From Bacteroidota bacterium (GTDB lineage Bacteria > Bacteroidota > Bacteroidia > Chitinophagales > Chitinophagaceae): a DNA stretch of 64,000 nt. The notes below the pieces were generated by a model that was given only the letters and a program-made list of their open reading frames with translations, had not been told where the DNA came from and searched no databases. The position numbers were made by a program, and so were the translations under genes. Of the stretch, positions 16,710-25,160 are shown piece by piece (position 1 is the first letter of the stretch; each line of letters opens with the position of its first letter). The DNA is taken from contig JAFDXJ010000008.1 of NCBI GenBank assembly GCA_018268015.1, positions 62,001 through 126,000 of the forward strand. The letters run 5' to 3'.

Positions 16710-17222
16710 ATGAAATTACAAAAACCGGGGAAAGAAAAGACTTCATTATCCGTTGCGAAAAATCGAACCGGGAAAACAACTATTTCCAAATCGCCAAAGA
16801 AGGAGAACCGGCAAACCATTATTGCAACAAAGGCAGCATCACCACTTGGCGCTTATCCTCATGCGCGGCGAGCCGGTAATTTTCTTTTTCTTTCCGGAAT
16901 CGGGCCCCGGAATGCAAAAGACAATTCTGTACCCGGATTAAAATTGAATAAATCCGGTAAAATCATCAAGTATGATATTGAAGCAGAATGCCATGCGGTT
17001 TTTGCCAATGTAAAAGCGGTATTGGAAGCATGCGGCAGCCAATGGGATCATATTATAGATGTAACCGTTTTTCTTACGCACATGAAAAAAGATTTCCCTG
17101 TTTATAATAAAATCTATAACCAATATTTTGCGGGAGTACAAGCCTGCCGTACTACAGTGGAAGTGAAAAGCCTTCCAACACCCATAGCCATTGAATTAAA
17201 AGTGATTGCTCACCTGGATTAA
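16710..17222 (+). CDS. RidA/YjgF-family protein, probable 2-aminomuconate deaminase
   Basis: 170 residues. The RidA domain spans about 40-170: 'SPLGAYPHARRAGNFLFLSG' at the start, 'VPGLKLNKSGKI' in the middle, and the conserved substrate arginine in 'CRTTVEVKSLP'. The sequence follows Pseudomonas-type 2-aminomuconate deaminase closely in these blocks. It would hydrolyse 2-aminomuconate to 4-oxalocrotonate and ammonia. Unusual N-terminal extension of about 35 residues with 11 Lys/Arg and few hydrophobic residues. Last gene of the plus-strand 3-HAA arm, 76 bases after the dehydrogenase. In-frame TTG at 16704 is a weaker start. Confidence 0.88.
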   Translation: MKLQKPGKEKTSLSVAKNRTGKTTISKSPKKENRQTIIATKAASPLGAYPHARRAGNFLFLSGIGPRNAKDNSVPGLKLNKSGKIIKYDIEAECHAVFANVKAVLEACGSQWDHIIDVTVFLTHMKKDFPVYNKIYNQYFAGVQACRTTVEVKSLPTPIAIELKVIAHLD

Positions 17223-17308
17223 AAAGGATAGGCAGGGAAGTCAATTTATGTTACGATAATATTTTCCTGTATTGTTAAAGACAGATAAAAACCATTTCAC
17301 TTGACACA

Positions 17309-17593
17309 ATGATTGACAAACACATTGTTAAACATGGAACCAAAATGCGTGAAACTTTTGAAAGCGAGTTAAGAATTGACTTGTTGGGACATGCCATTAA
17401 ACAAGCAAGGCAAGAGCGTAACTTAACTCAAGAACAATTAGGTGACTTAGTGGGTAAACAAAAAGCCCAAATCACGAAAATTGAAAACAAAATAAAAAAT
17501 GCATGGTTTGAGACAAAATTGAAAGTGTTTGATGCTTTGGGTGCTAAAGTGAATTTTAACGTAGAACTCAAAAATAAAAAAGCTGCTTACTAA
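17309..17593 (+). CDS. XRE-family helix-turn-helix protein (HigA antitoxin-like), without partner toxin
   Basis: 94 residues. The HTH spans about 28-75: 'AIKQARQERNLTQEQLGDLVG' with recognition helix 'KAQITKIEN'. N-terminal 'HGTKMRETFESELRIDLLG' and C-terminal 'ALGAKVNFNVELKNKK' are those of HigA-type antitoxins, so the gene seems complete. In higBA operons the toxin lies immediately upstream, but the 86 bases between 17223 and 17308 contain no reading frame for it, nor does 17594-17776. An orphan antitoxin or a repressor of other genes is likely. Its CAA/ACT-rich codons differ a little from its neighbours, hinting at transfer. Confidence 0.82.
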   Translation: MIDKHIVKHGTKMRETFESELRIDLLGHAIKQARQERNLTQEQLGDLVGKQKAQITKIENKIKNAWFETKLKVFDALGAKVNFNVELKNKKAAY

Positions 17594-17657
17594 CAATATT
17601 TCGATAGCAGAAGGTTTTGGCAATTGACAGGATAGTGTACAACAATGAAAGTTTTTC

Positions 17658-17665
17658 TATTTTTG
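17658..17665 (+). promoter_or_regulatory. Candidate -7 box upstream of NtrC-type regulator
   Basis: TATTTTTG, an exact TAnnTTTG match, 111 bases upstream of ATG 17777. The long leader makes the assignment less certain. The remaining sequence between 17594 and 17776 shows no gene. Confidence 0.3.
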
Positions 17666-17776
17666 AACATTGGCGATTCTATTGAACTTTGAAGCAGCAA
17701 ACAGGATCATTGCTAATGCTCTACGTTTTTTTGTGGAACTTGATTTTATTATTCGCTAAAATGATTAAAGTGTGAT

Positions 17777-19138
17777 ATGAGTTTAAAAAATTATTCGATA
17801 CTGGCTGTGGATGATGACCCGGATGTGCTGACTGCTGTCCGCCTTTTGCTCAAACCGGAGGTCAAAGAAGTGATCATAGAGAAAAACCCGGAAAATCTAA
17901 CTGCCTTTTTATCCGAGAAAAATTTTGACCTTGTTTTGTTAGATATGAATTTTAAATCTTCTATCAATACTGGGAATGAAGGATTGTATTGGTTGAAAAG
18001 AATCAAGGAAATAAAACCGCAGACACAGGTGATTATGATCACCGCATATGGACATATAGATTTAGCTGTTCGCTCTTTAAAAGATGGTGCTGCAGACTTT
18101 ATTGTAAAACCCTGGCATAATGAAAACATGATGAATGCCATCCGGGATGCGTTGAAGTCAAAGAAAATTTCAGGAAACACTCCACAGCAAAATAATGCAT
18201 TGAACGTTACTTCAGAAAGCGGCCTTATTGGTGAAAGTGATGTAATGAAAGAAGTATTTCTCAAAATAAATAAGGTAGCACCTACGGATGCAAACATTTT
18301 GATCCTTGGCGAAAATGGCACTGGGAAAGACCTTGTGGCCAAAGCATTACATCAACAATCTTTGAGAGCAAAAAAACCATTTATAAAAATTGATGTGGGC
18401 GCTATTACAGATACTTTATTTGAAAGTGAATTATTCGGACACAAAAAAGGCGCTTTTACGGATGCACGGGAAGACCGGGTAGGGCAAATAGAATCTGCCA
18501 ATTCAGGAACCTTGTTTCTGGATGAAATCGGAAATATACAATTGCCCCAGCAGGCAAAACTGCTTACTGTTTTGCAAAACAGACAAGTTACCCGCTTGGG
18601 TACCAATATGCCTATTCCGGTAGATATTCGATTAGTATGCGCTACAAATCTTGATTTTTCAGAACTGGCTAATGAAAAGCGTTTTCGCAAAGATTTAGTT
18701 TATCGTATTAATACAGTGGAAATACATATTCCTCCATTAAGGAAGAGAGGACAGGATATTATTTTACTTGCCAGGCATTTTGCAAAAATTTATACCCGGA
18801 AATACATGAAGCCTCCGATGATTTTTGAGGAAAGTGCCCTGGAAAAATTATTGAATTATGCATATCCCGGTAACGTGCGCGAATTGCAATACACGATAGA
18901 GCGAGCCATTATCATGAAAGAAAATAACCGCCTGGAAGATTCAGATCTTATTTTTTCATTGATAGAACAAGGGTCGAATCGCCAGGAGGAAGAAAATGAA
19001 ACAGAACTCAGTACCATTGAAAAAAATACCATCCTCCGTGTTATTGAGAAAAATAAAGGGAATATTACGAAAGCGGCAAAAGAACTGGGTATTACACGAA
19101 CTGCATTATACCGGCGATTGAATAAATATGATATTTAA
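17777..19138 (+). CDS. Sigma-54-dependent response regulator, NtrC family
   Basis: 453 residues in three parts: receiver domain 1-125 with acidic pair in 'AVDDDPD' and phosphorylation site D56 (LLDMNF); AAA+ domain about 150-385 with Walker A GENGTGKD (178-185), the sigma-54 loop GAFTDA near 225 (canonical GAFTGA with Gly to Asp, a variant common in Bacteroidota), Walker B 'GTLFLDEIG' and 'YPGNVRELQYTIERA'; Fis-type HTH at the C-terminus (NITKAAKELGITRTALYRRL). Activates sigma-54 promoters on phosphorylation by its partner kinase, whose gene follows after 21 bases. Confidence 0.95.
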   Translation: MSLKNYSILAVDDDPDVLTAVRLLLKPEVKEVIIEKNPENLTAFLSEKNFDLVLLDMNFKSSINTGNEGLYWLKRIKEIKPQTQVIMITAYGHIDLAVRSLKDGAADFIVKPWHNENMMNAIRDALKSKKISGNTPQQNNALNVTSESGLIGESDVMKEVFLKINKVAPTDANILILGENGTGKDLVAKALHQQSLRAKKPFIKIDVGAITDTLFESELFGHKKGAFTDAREDRVGQIESANSGTLFLDEIGNIQLPQQAKLLTVLQNRQVTRLGTNMPIPVDIRLVCATNLDFSELANEKRFRKDLVYRINTVEIHIPPLRKRGQDIILLARHFAKIYTRKYMKPPMIFEESALEKLLNYAYPGNVRELQYTIERAIIMKENNRLEDSDLIFSLIEQGSNRQEEENETELSTIEKNTILRVIEKNKGNITKAAKELGITRTALYRRLNKYDI

Positions 19139-19159
19139 TTTTTAATAAAAATCTTTTTT

Positions 19160-20500
19160 ATGATACGCCGGAATCAATGGAGGCTTCTTTTTCGCATCAC
19201 CATTCTGCTGATATCATTTATAGTGACTGCTTACCTGGCTGTATCCGGATTATGGATGTATGAATTGATCATGATTCCTTTAATCATTTACCTCGTTTAT
19301 GATTTTTGGCGTTTTAATAAAAATATACAGGATGAAGTAAAGCAATTTGTAGAAAACATACACTACCGTGATTTCACCCGTTCATTTAATGTACAGAGTA
19401 GCCCACTTGAATTGCAACCACTAAGAAAAAGTTTTAATGAGATCAATGACGCCTTTAAGACCATCAGCAATGAAAAGGAAACGCAATCTCAATATTTACA
19501 AAAAATCCTGGAACTGGTTAATACGGGTATCATTTCCTATGAAGAAGAATCGGGCGAAGTGATGTGGATGAATGAATCCTTGAAAAAATTATTGCAACTT
19601 CCCTATTTAAAAACCATTCATTCACTTTCAAAGAGGGATTGGAAATTGTACCATGAAGTCATGTCACTTCCATTGGGAAAAGTAACCATCGGTACGGCAC
19701 ATGTGGATGCTGATACTTTTAAGGTCTTGTTGTCAGCAACCGCTTTTCAAACGGGTGAAAAAAGATATAAGCTCATTGCCTTTCAAAATGTGAATGATGC
19801 TCTGGATGAGACAGAAAATAAGGCCTGGCAAAAACTATTAAGTGTGATGACCCATGAAATTATGAATTCCGTAGCGCCAATCGTTTCTCTGGCAGATACA
19901 CTGGGCACGCAGGTGCGAAATACTCATATTGAAAGCATAAAAGGGGAGAATGGAAAAGAAGACCTTGAGCTCGGTATAGAAACCATTAAACGAAGAAGTG
20001 AAGGGTTATTACGTTTTGCAGAAACGTATCGAAACCTGAATAAAATTACTACGCTTACGCTCACGCGCATGTATGCGGCAGATATTTTTGAAAATCTCCT
20101 GCATCTTATGCAGCCTATGCTGAAACAAAAAAATATCGAAAGTGAAATTATATTGAATGATCCTTCCCTGGCTATAGAAGCAGATATTAATTTGCTGGAA
20201 CAGGTGCTGATCAATTTGGTAGTGAATGCCATGGAAGCAGTAAAAGAATCACTCAATCCGAAAATAACTTTTACCGCGTATAGAAATCAGCTGGGGCATA
20301 CCATTATCAAAATTGCAGATAATGGAGCCGGTATCCCGGAAGAATTGATTGACCAGATCTTTGTACCTTTCTTTAGTACCCGAAAAAATGGAAGTGGAAT
20401 TGGCCTGAGCCTTTGCAAACAGATTATGTTACTCCATAAGGGAAGTATTTCTGTACATTCCGTAGTAGGAAAGGGAACTGCCTTTACTTTACAATTTTAA
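19160..20500 (+). CDS. Sensor histidine kinase partnered with the NtrC-type regulator
   Basis: 446 residues. Two adjacent membrane helices at the N-terminus (about 9-30 and 32-50) with almost no periplasmic loop, so the signal is probably sensed in the membrane or cytoplasm. A PAS-like region (about 110-210) precedes the dimerisation domain with phospho-acceptor H232 in 'MTHEIMNSVAP', followed by HATPase motifs: N box 'LINLVVNAMEAV', G1 'IADNGAGIPEELIDQIF' and G2 'GSGIGLSLCKQI'. Cognate of the regulator 21 bases upstream; targets unknown. Confidence 0.93.
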   Translation: MIRRNQWRLLFRITILLISFIVTAYLAVSGLWMYELIMIPLIIYLVYDFWRFNKNIQDEVKQFVENIHYRDFTRSFNVQSSPLELQPLRKSFNEINDAFKTISNEKETQSQYLQKILELVNTGIISYEEESGEVMWMNESLKKLLQLPYLKTIHSLSKRDWKLYHEVMSLPLGKVTIGTAHVDADTFKVLLSATAFQTGEKRYKLIAFQNVNDALDETENKAWQKLLSVMTHEIMNSVAPIVSLADTLGTQVRNTHIESIKGENGKEDLELGIETIKRRSEGLLRFAETYRNLNKITTLTLTRMYAADIFENLLHLMQPMLKQKNIESEIILNDPSLAIEADINLLEQVLINLVVNAMEAVKESLNPKITFTAYRNQLGHTIIKIADNGAGIPEELIDQIFVPFFSTRKNGSGIGLSLCKQIMLLHKGSISVHSVVGKGTAFTLQF

Positions 20501-20565
20501 ATAAAATCTATTAGTTTTGAAAGAAAGATTCAAATACTATTATTCAATCCAAACTATTGCATGTT

Positions 20566-21780
20566 ATGAAACCAGTCATTCGATTCCAACTATCCTTTAT
20601 GATGTTTCTTGAGTTTTTTATTTGGGGTTCATGGTTTGTAACCATGGGCACATACCTTGGTAAAACGCTTCAGGCAACAGATATTCAAAATGGTTTGGCG
20701 TATGGGACACAGTCATTGGGCGCTATCATAGCGCCTTTTATCATTGGCCTAATTGCAGATCGTTTTTTTGATGCTCAAAAAATTTTAGGATTCCTCCATA
20801 TTGTCGGTGCGATTCTTTTATATACCCTTTCACAACAGCAACATTTCGAATCATTTTATCCTTATGTATTGATTTATATGATTCTTTATATGCCTACACT
20901 GGCGCTCGTTAATTCTGTTTCTTTTCGTCAATTATCCAACCCTGAAAAAGAATTTTCCACGCTACGTGTTTGGGGAACAATTGGATGGATTGTGGCCGGC
21001 CTGGCTATTGGCTGGTTTGCCTGGGAAAAATCAAATTCTTTAGTCAATACATTTAAGATGGCAGCTTATGCATCTGCATTATTAGGGGTTTTTAGTTTTA
21101 TGCTTCCCAAAACACCGCCGGTTTCAGCGGGGAAGAAAGTTTCATTGAGTGATATTTTAGGCCTTGAAGCTTTACGATTATTAAAGAATAAAAATTTCCT
21201 GGTATTTTTTATATCATCTTTATTGATTTGTATCCCGCTTGCTTTTTATTATCAGGAGGCCAATTTGTTTTTAAATGAAATACATCTGGAGAATGCTGCC
21301 AGCAAAATGACCTTGGGCCAAGCCTCTGAATTCTTTTTTATGATAGTCATGCCCTTTTTCTTCAAGAGGCTCGGCGTGAAAAAAATGCTCCTAATCGGCA
21401 TGTTAGCCTGGGTCATCAGGTATGTTTTATTTGCGTATGGAGATGCACAAACTTCATTGGTTTCGTTTTTATACCTCGGGATATTATTGCATGGTGTCTG
21501 CTATGATTTCTTTTTCGTGACCGGTCAAATTTATACTGATAAACTGGCCGGGCCAACCATTAAATCCTCTGCTCAGGGCTTAATCACCCTCGCGACTTAT
21601 GGTGTGGGCATGTTGATCGGTTTTTGGATAGCCGGGCAGATTACGGCTCATTATAAAACAGGTGAAAACATGCATGACTGGAAAGCAACCTGGCTCATCC
21701 CGGCAGGCATTGCTACATTGGTATTGGTATTTTTTATATCCTTCTTTAATGATAAGAAAGCGCAAAAAGTGGTAGCCTAA
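20566..21780 (+). CDS. Nucleoside permease, NupG-like MFS
   Basis: 404 residues with about 12 membrane helices. N-terminal 'LSFMMFLEFFIWGSWFVTMGTYL' is the recognisable start of the nucleoside:H+ symporter (NupG/XapB) family, and 'NPEKEFSTLRVWGTIGWIVAG' and 'LHGVCYDFFFVTGQIYTDK' are also family blocks. It would import nucleosides or purine bases by proton symport. Adenine deaminase follows directly, which makes a purine-salvage pair. An in-frame TTG lies three codons upstream; ATG preferred. Confidence 0.88.
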   Translation: MKPVIRFQLSFMMFLEFFIWGSWFVTMGTYLGKTLQATDIQNGLAYGTQSLGAIIAPFIIGLIADRFFDAQKILGFLHIVGAILLYTLSQQQHFESFYPYVLIYMILYMPTLALVNSVSFRQLSNPEKEFSTLRVWGTIGWIVAGLAIGWFAWEKSNSLVNTFKMAAYASALLGVFSFMLPKTPPVSAGKKVSLSDILGLEALRLLKNKNFLVFFISSLLICIPLAFYYQEANLFLNEIHLENAASKMTLGQASEFFFMIVMPFFFKRLGVKKMLLIGMLAWVIRYVLFAYGDAQTSLVSFLYLGILLHGVCYDFFFVTGQIYTDKLAGPTIKSSAQGLITLATYGVGMLIGFWIAGQITAHYKTGENMHDWKATWLIPAGIATLVLVFFISFFNDKKAQKVVA

Positions 21781-21824
21781 TACGCCCCGTTTTGTCTTTA
21801 ATTTTTGGTGTAAATGAATTTGAA

Positions 21825-23462
21825 ATGGAAAATACTTTTTCATTATATGGAAATTTGGTGGATATTTTTTCTCAAACCATATCACCTGCTACTGTTTATG
21901 TAAATGCTGGTAAAATTTCCGGAATTGACAAGACAACACTTTCGGTTGATGAACAACTACCCTTTATAATGCCTGGATTTATTGACAGTCATGTGCATAT
22001 AGAAAGTAGCATGTTGGTGCCTTCCGAGTTTGCAAGATTGGCTGTTGTGCATGGCACCATTGGCTCAGTCAGCGACCCGCATGAAATAGCAAATGTATGT
22101 GGGATGGAAGGGATACAGTTTATGCTGGATAATGCCGGACAGGTTCCTTTCCATTTTTATTTTGGGGCACCTTCCTGTGTGCCGGCAACTACTTTTGAAA
22201 CTGCTGGAGCAAAACTTGATAGTAAAGATGTTGCAGTTTTATTATCCAAACCGGAAATATATTATTTGAGTGAGATGATGAATTTTCCCGGTGTGTTGCA
22301 CCACGATGCTGAGGTATTAAACAAAATCGCAGCGGCAACGTCTGCCGGTAAACCTGTGGATGGGCATGCACCGGGCCTTTCAGGAGAAGATGCCATAACC
22401 TATATTAATGCAGGAATAAAAACGGATCACGAATGTTTTACTTTGGAAGAAGCTTTGTGGAAATTGAAAAACGGCATGAAAATTTTGATACGTGAAGGGA
22501 GCGCCGCAAAAAATTTTGATACCCTGATTCCTTTATTAAAAACATATCCGGATGAAATCATGTTTTGTAGTGATGATAAACATCCGGATAGCCTGGAAGA
22601 TGGCCATATCAATGTTTTATGCAAGAGAGCTGTTGCAGCCGGTATTCCGTTGTATCATATTCTCAAAGCAGCTTGCATCAATCCGGTTTTGCATTACCAT
22701 TTAGATTCAGGCCTATTGAGAAAAGGGGATTCTGCTGATTTCATTCTTGTCCATAATTTGACAACATTTGATGTACTCAGCACATTTATAAAAGGAATAA
22801 AAGTATCTGATAAAGGTCATACTCTGATGCCATCCATAGCCGTATCACCTGTAAATCATTTTCATTGCGATGCAATTTCACCAGGAGAAATTATTTTTCC
22901 TTCGTCCGGGCAGAAGGAAATTCCGGTAATAGAAGCTATTGATGGACAATTGATCACTCATAAATCTTTTGTATCTCCAACTATAAAAAATGGAAATATT
23001 GTCAGTGACCCTGAAAAGGATGTTCTGAAATTGGTAATATTAAACAGGTATAAAAAAGCACCCCCGGCCATTGCCTTTATAAAAAATTTTGGTTTTAAAA
23101 AGGGAGCCATAGCAAGCTCCATAGCACATGATTCTCATAATATCATTGCTATCGGTGTGGATGATGAAGATATTGCAGAAGCCATGAATTTGATTATCTC
23201 ACAAAAAGGAGGTATTTCCTGCGTGGATAAAAATGAAAAACACATTTTATCATTGCCTGTGGCCGGTTTAATGAGCGCCGAAGATGGTTATCAGGTTGCC
23301 AGGCAATATGCATTTCTGGATAAAAAAGCAAAAGAATTGGGTTCTTCATTATCCGCGCCATATATGACGCTGAGCTTTATGGCATTATTGGTAATTCCTG
23401 AATTAAAACTGAGCGATAAAGGGCTTTTTGATGGCCATGATTTTTGTTTTGTGAAATTTTAA
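21825..23462 (+). CDS. ade: Adenine deaminase
   Basis: 545 residues from ATG 21825, normal for bacterial Ade (amidohydrolase superfamily with binuclear metal centre). Motifs: 'MPGFIDSHVHIESSML' (HxH ligands and the Ade-specific HIESS), 'GTIGSVSDPHEIANV', 'NFPGVLHHDAEVL', 'VDGHAPGLSG' and 'MFCSDDKHPDSL' with the metal-binding aspartate. Converts adenine to hypoxanthine and ammonia. A frame from TTG 21792 adds 11 residues but has no supporting signal. Lies after the NupG-like permease. Ends one base before the convergent lipoprotein gene's stop. Confidence 0.94.
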   Translation: MENTFSLYGNLVDIFSQTISPATVYVNAGKISGIDKTTLSVDEQLPFIMPGFIDSHVHIESSMLVPSEFARLAVVHGTIGSVSDPHEIANVCGMEGIQFMLDNAGQVPFHFYFGAPSCVPATTFETAGAKLDSKDVAVLLSKPEIYYLSEMMNFPGVLHHDAEVLNKIAAATSAGKPVDGHAPGLSGEDAITYINAGIKTDHECFTLEEALWKLKNGMKILIREGSAAKNFDTLIPLLKTYPDEIMFCSDDKHPDSLEDGHINVLCKRAVAAGIPLYHILKAACINPVLHYHLDSGLLRKGDSADFILVHNLTTFDVLSTFIKGIKVSDKGHTLMPSIAVSPVNHFHCDAISPGEIIFPSSGQKEIPVIEAIDGQLITHKSFVSPTIKNGNIVSDPEKDVLKLVILNRYKKAPPAIAFIKNFGFKKGAIASSIAHDSHNIIAIGVDDEDIAEAMNLIISQKGGISCVDKNEKHILSLPVAGLMSAEDGYQVARQYAFLDKKAKELGSSLSAPYMTLSFMALLVIPELKLSDKGLFDGHDFCFVKF

Positions 23463-23463
23463 A

Positions 23464-23892
23464 TCATGATTTGCCTTTAGCTACAACAGCGCTCATTACT
23501 TTTAAATGCAGGCTATCCGTGCCTTTAGGAAGCCTATAGCGTAGTGTGAAATTATTTTTCTTTCCGGGGAGTATAACTCCACTGATTACATCTTCATGTT
23601 CTTCAACCATCTTCTTATTTTGAAATGATAAAAGTTGTATGCGAACGTTTTCATAAGAAACAATGGAAGCATTATTCATAATCTCACCTTTCACGACTGT
23701 TTTGCCAAGTAAATTTTTTTTGTCATCGCTGGTTACAACCAAAAAATCTTGAGGGTTATTTTGTTCGCGGTTTAATATGGTTTCCTTGCTTTGTACATAA
23801 GCATTATCCTGTTTTGCAGGTTCGGAGTTGCTACAGGAGGACAAGCATACCAATAGCAGAGAAATTAAAAAAAATTTATTTTTGAGATTCAT
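23464..23892 (-). CDS. Lipoprotein with FxLYD-like beta domain, unknown function
   Basis: 142 residues. Signal peptide with lipobox LSSC, lipidated C20. After a polar linker (to about 60) comes a beta-sandwich-like domain: 'GKTVVKGEIMNNASIVSYENV' followed by 'ISGVILPGKKNNFTLRYRLP', the pattern of FxLYD/DUF-type domains where a modified tail interacts with neighbours. No enzyme motif. Monocistronic, convergent with ade; the 126 bases before it toward anmK (23893-24018) contain imperfect TTTTA(A)GATAGT direct repeats only. Confidence 0.75.
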   Translation of the reverse strand: MNLKNKFFLISLLLVCLSSCSNSEPAKQDNAYVQSKETILNREQNNPQDFLVVTSDDKKNLLGKTVVKGEIMNNASIVSYENVRIQLLSFQNKKMVEEHEDVISGVILPGKKNNFTLRYRLPKGTDSLHLKVMSAVVAKGKS

Positions 23893-24018
23893 AAACTAAT
23901 ATTCAGATAATTGGATTAAACGAAGTTTTTATCTTAAAATTATTCAAAGGATCTTAATTGTAGTTTTTAGATAGTTTAAATATGTTTTAAGATAGTGCAG
24001 CTTGAGCGGGTCATCCTT

Positions 24019-25116
24019 TTAAGCCTGCTGACCTATCCAGCAAGCACCACCAATCCCGGCACGGGAAGCGCCTGTAACTGAAGGGAGCGTTGTACTTTCT
24101 TCCCGCCAGCGAAGAATGGCCAGGAAAGCCATAATCAAAGCTTCTTTATATTCAATGATCATGGCATCAGGTATCACCAATTCTATTTCTAAAGCCAGCA
24201 ACTTTACCCGAAGGGTTTCAATTAAAAATAAATTATAAGCTCCGCCACCACTAACAAAAATATTTTTATGAGCTAATTCATGGGTACATGTTTTAAGAGA
24301 GGCCACGATTTGTTCACAAACATGTTCTGTATAGGTTCTGAGTTTATCCTCACTGGAGATATTATAATTATTGATTAGGTTTAAAATTGTTTCAGTACCA
24401 AATTGATTTGAAAGTGATTTAGGTGGCTCACGATGGTAATATTCAAGTGCATTTAATGCAGTAAGTAGGGCCTCATTTACATTGCCTACCCGGGCAGTTT
24501 TCCCTTTTTCATCAAATGTTTTTCCTGTTCTTGATGCGAGAATATCCAGTATCCTGTTTGCAGGGCAGATATCGAAAGCGATTACTGAATGATCTTCTTT
24601 GTTATGATAACTCAAATTCGCAATGCCGCCGATATTCAGAAAAAAATCATAAGCGGGGAATAATAATTTTTCCCCCATTGGAACAATAGGTGCACCCTGA
24701 CCGCCTAAGGCAATATCCAAATTACGCAAATTGGAAATCGTATTGATTCCGGTATCAGCAGCGATAATGGCCGCATCCCCTAATTGTACGGAAATACCTT
24801 TTGATGGGTTATGAAAAACAGTGTGACCATGAAACCCGATGAGTTGTGTTTTGAAATGTAATTCATTTTTTTCAATGAAATCTTGAAGGATACCAGCAAT
24901 AAATTTTCCGTATTCAAAATTCACCTGGAAAAATTCTTTTGAAGAAAGTGTTTCAGCGTTTCGCAAGGTATCTTTCCAAAATGAATTATAAGTCAAACAT
25001 TCAGCATGTTGTATTTCGAAATTCCAGCTACCCTGGTTTTCTTCAAATTGGGCATGGACAATGTCTAAACCATCCGTGGAAGATCCGCTCATGATGCCAA
25101 TGGCTCTATAAATCAT
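24019..25116 (-). CDS. anmK: Anhydro-N-acetylmuramic acid kinase
   Basis: 365 residues, normal length. ATP-dependent hydrolysis and phosphorylation of 1,6-anhydro-MurNAc to MurNAc-6-phosphate in cell-wall recycling. Motifs: 'IGIMSGSSTDGLDIV' at the N-terminus, 'GFHGHTVFHNP', 'SNLRNLDIALGGQGAPIVP', 'FLNIGGIANLS' and C-terminal 'FVSGGGAYNLFLI'. It follows guaB by 44 bases on the same strand and is probably co-transcribed with it. No other recycling gene is adjacent. Confidence 0.95.
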   Translation of the reverse strand: MIYRAIGIMSGSSTDGLDIVHAQFEENQGSWNFEIQHAECLTYNSFWKDTLRNAETLSSKEFFQVNFEYGKFIAGILQDFIEKNELHFKTQLIGFHGHTVFHNPSKGISVQLGDAAIIAADTGINTISNLRNLDIALGGQGAPIVPMGEKLLFPAYDFFLNIGGIANLSYHNKEDHSVIAFDICPANRILDILASRTGKTFDEKGKTARVGNVNEALLTALNALEYYHREPPKSLSNQFGTETILNLINNYNISSEDKLRTYTEHVCEQIVASLKTCTHELAHKNIFVSGGGAYNLFLIETLRVKLLALEIELVIPDAMIIEYKEALIMAFLAILRWREESTTLPSVTGASRAGIGGACWIGQQA

Positions 25117-25160
25117 ATGAAGTAATTAATTTGATAAAACGAATGATTAGGAATGAGAAT

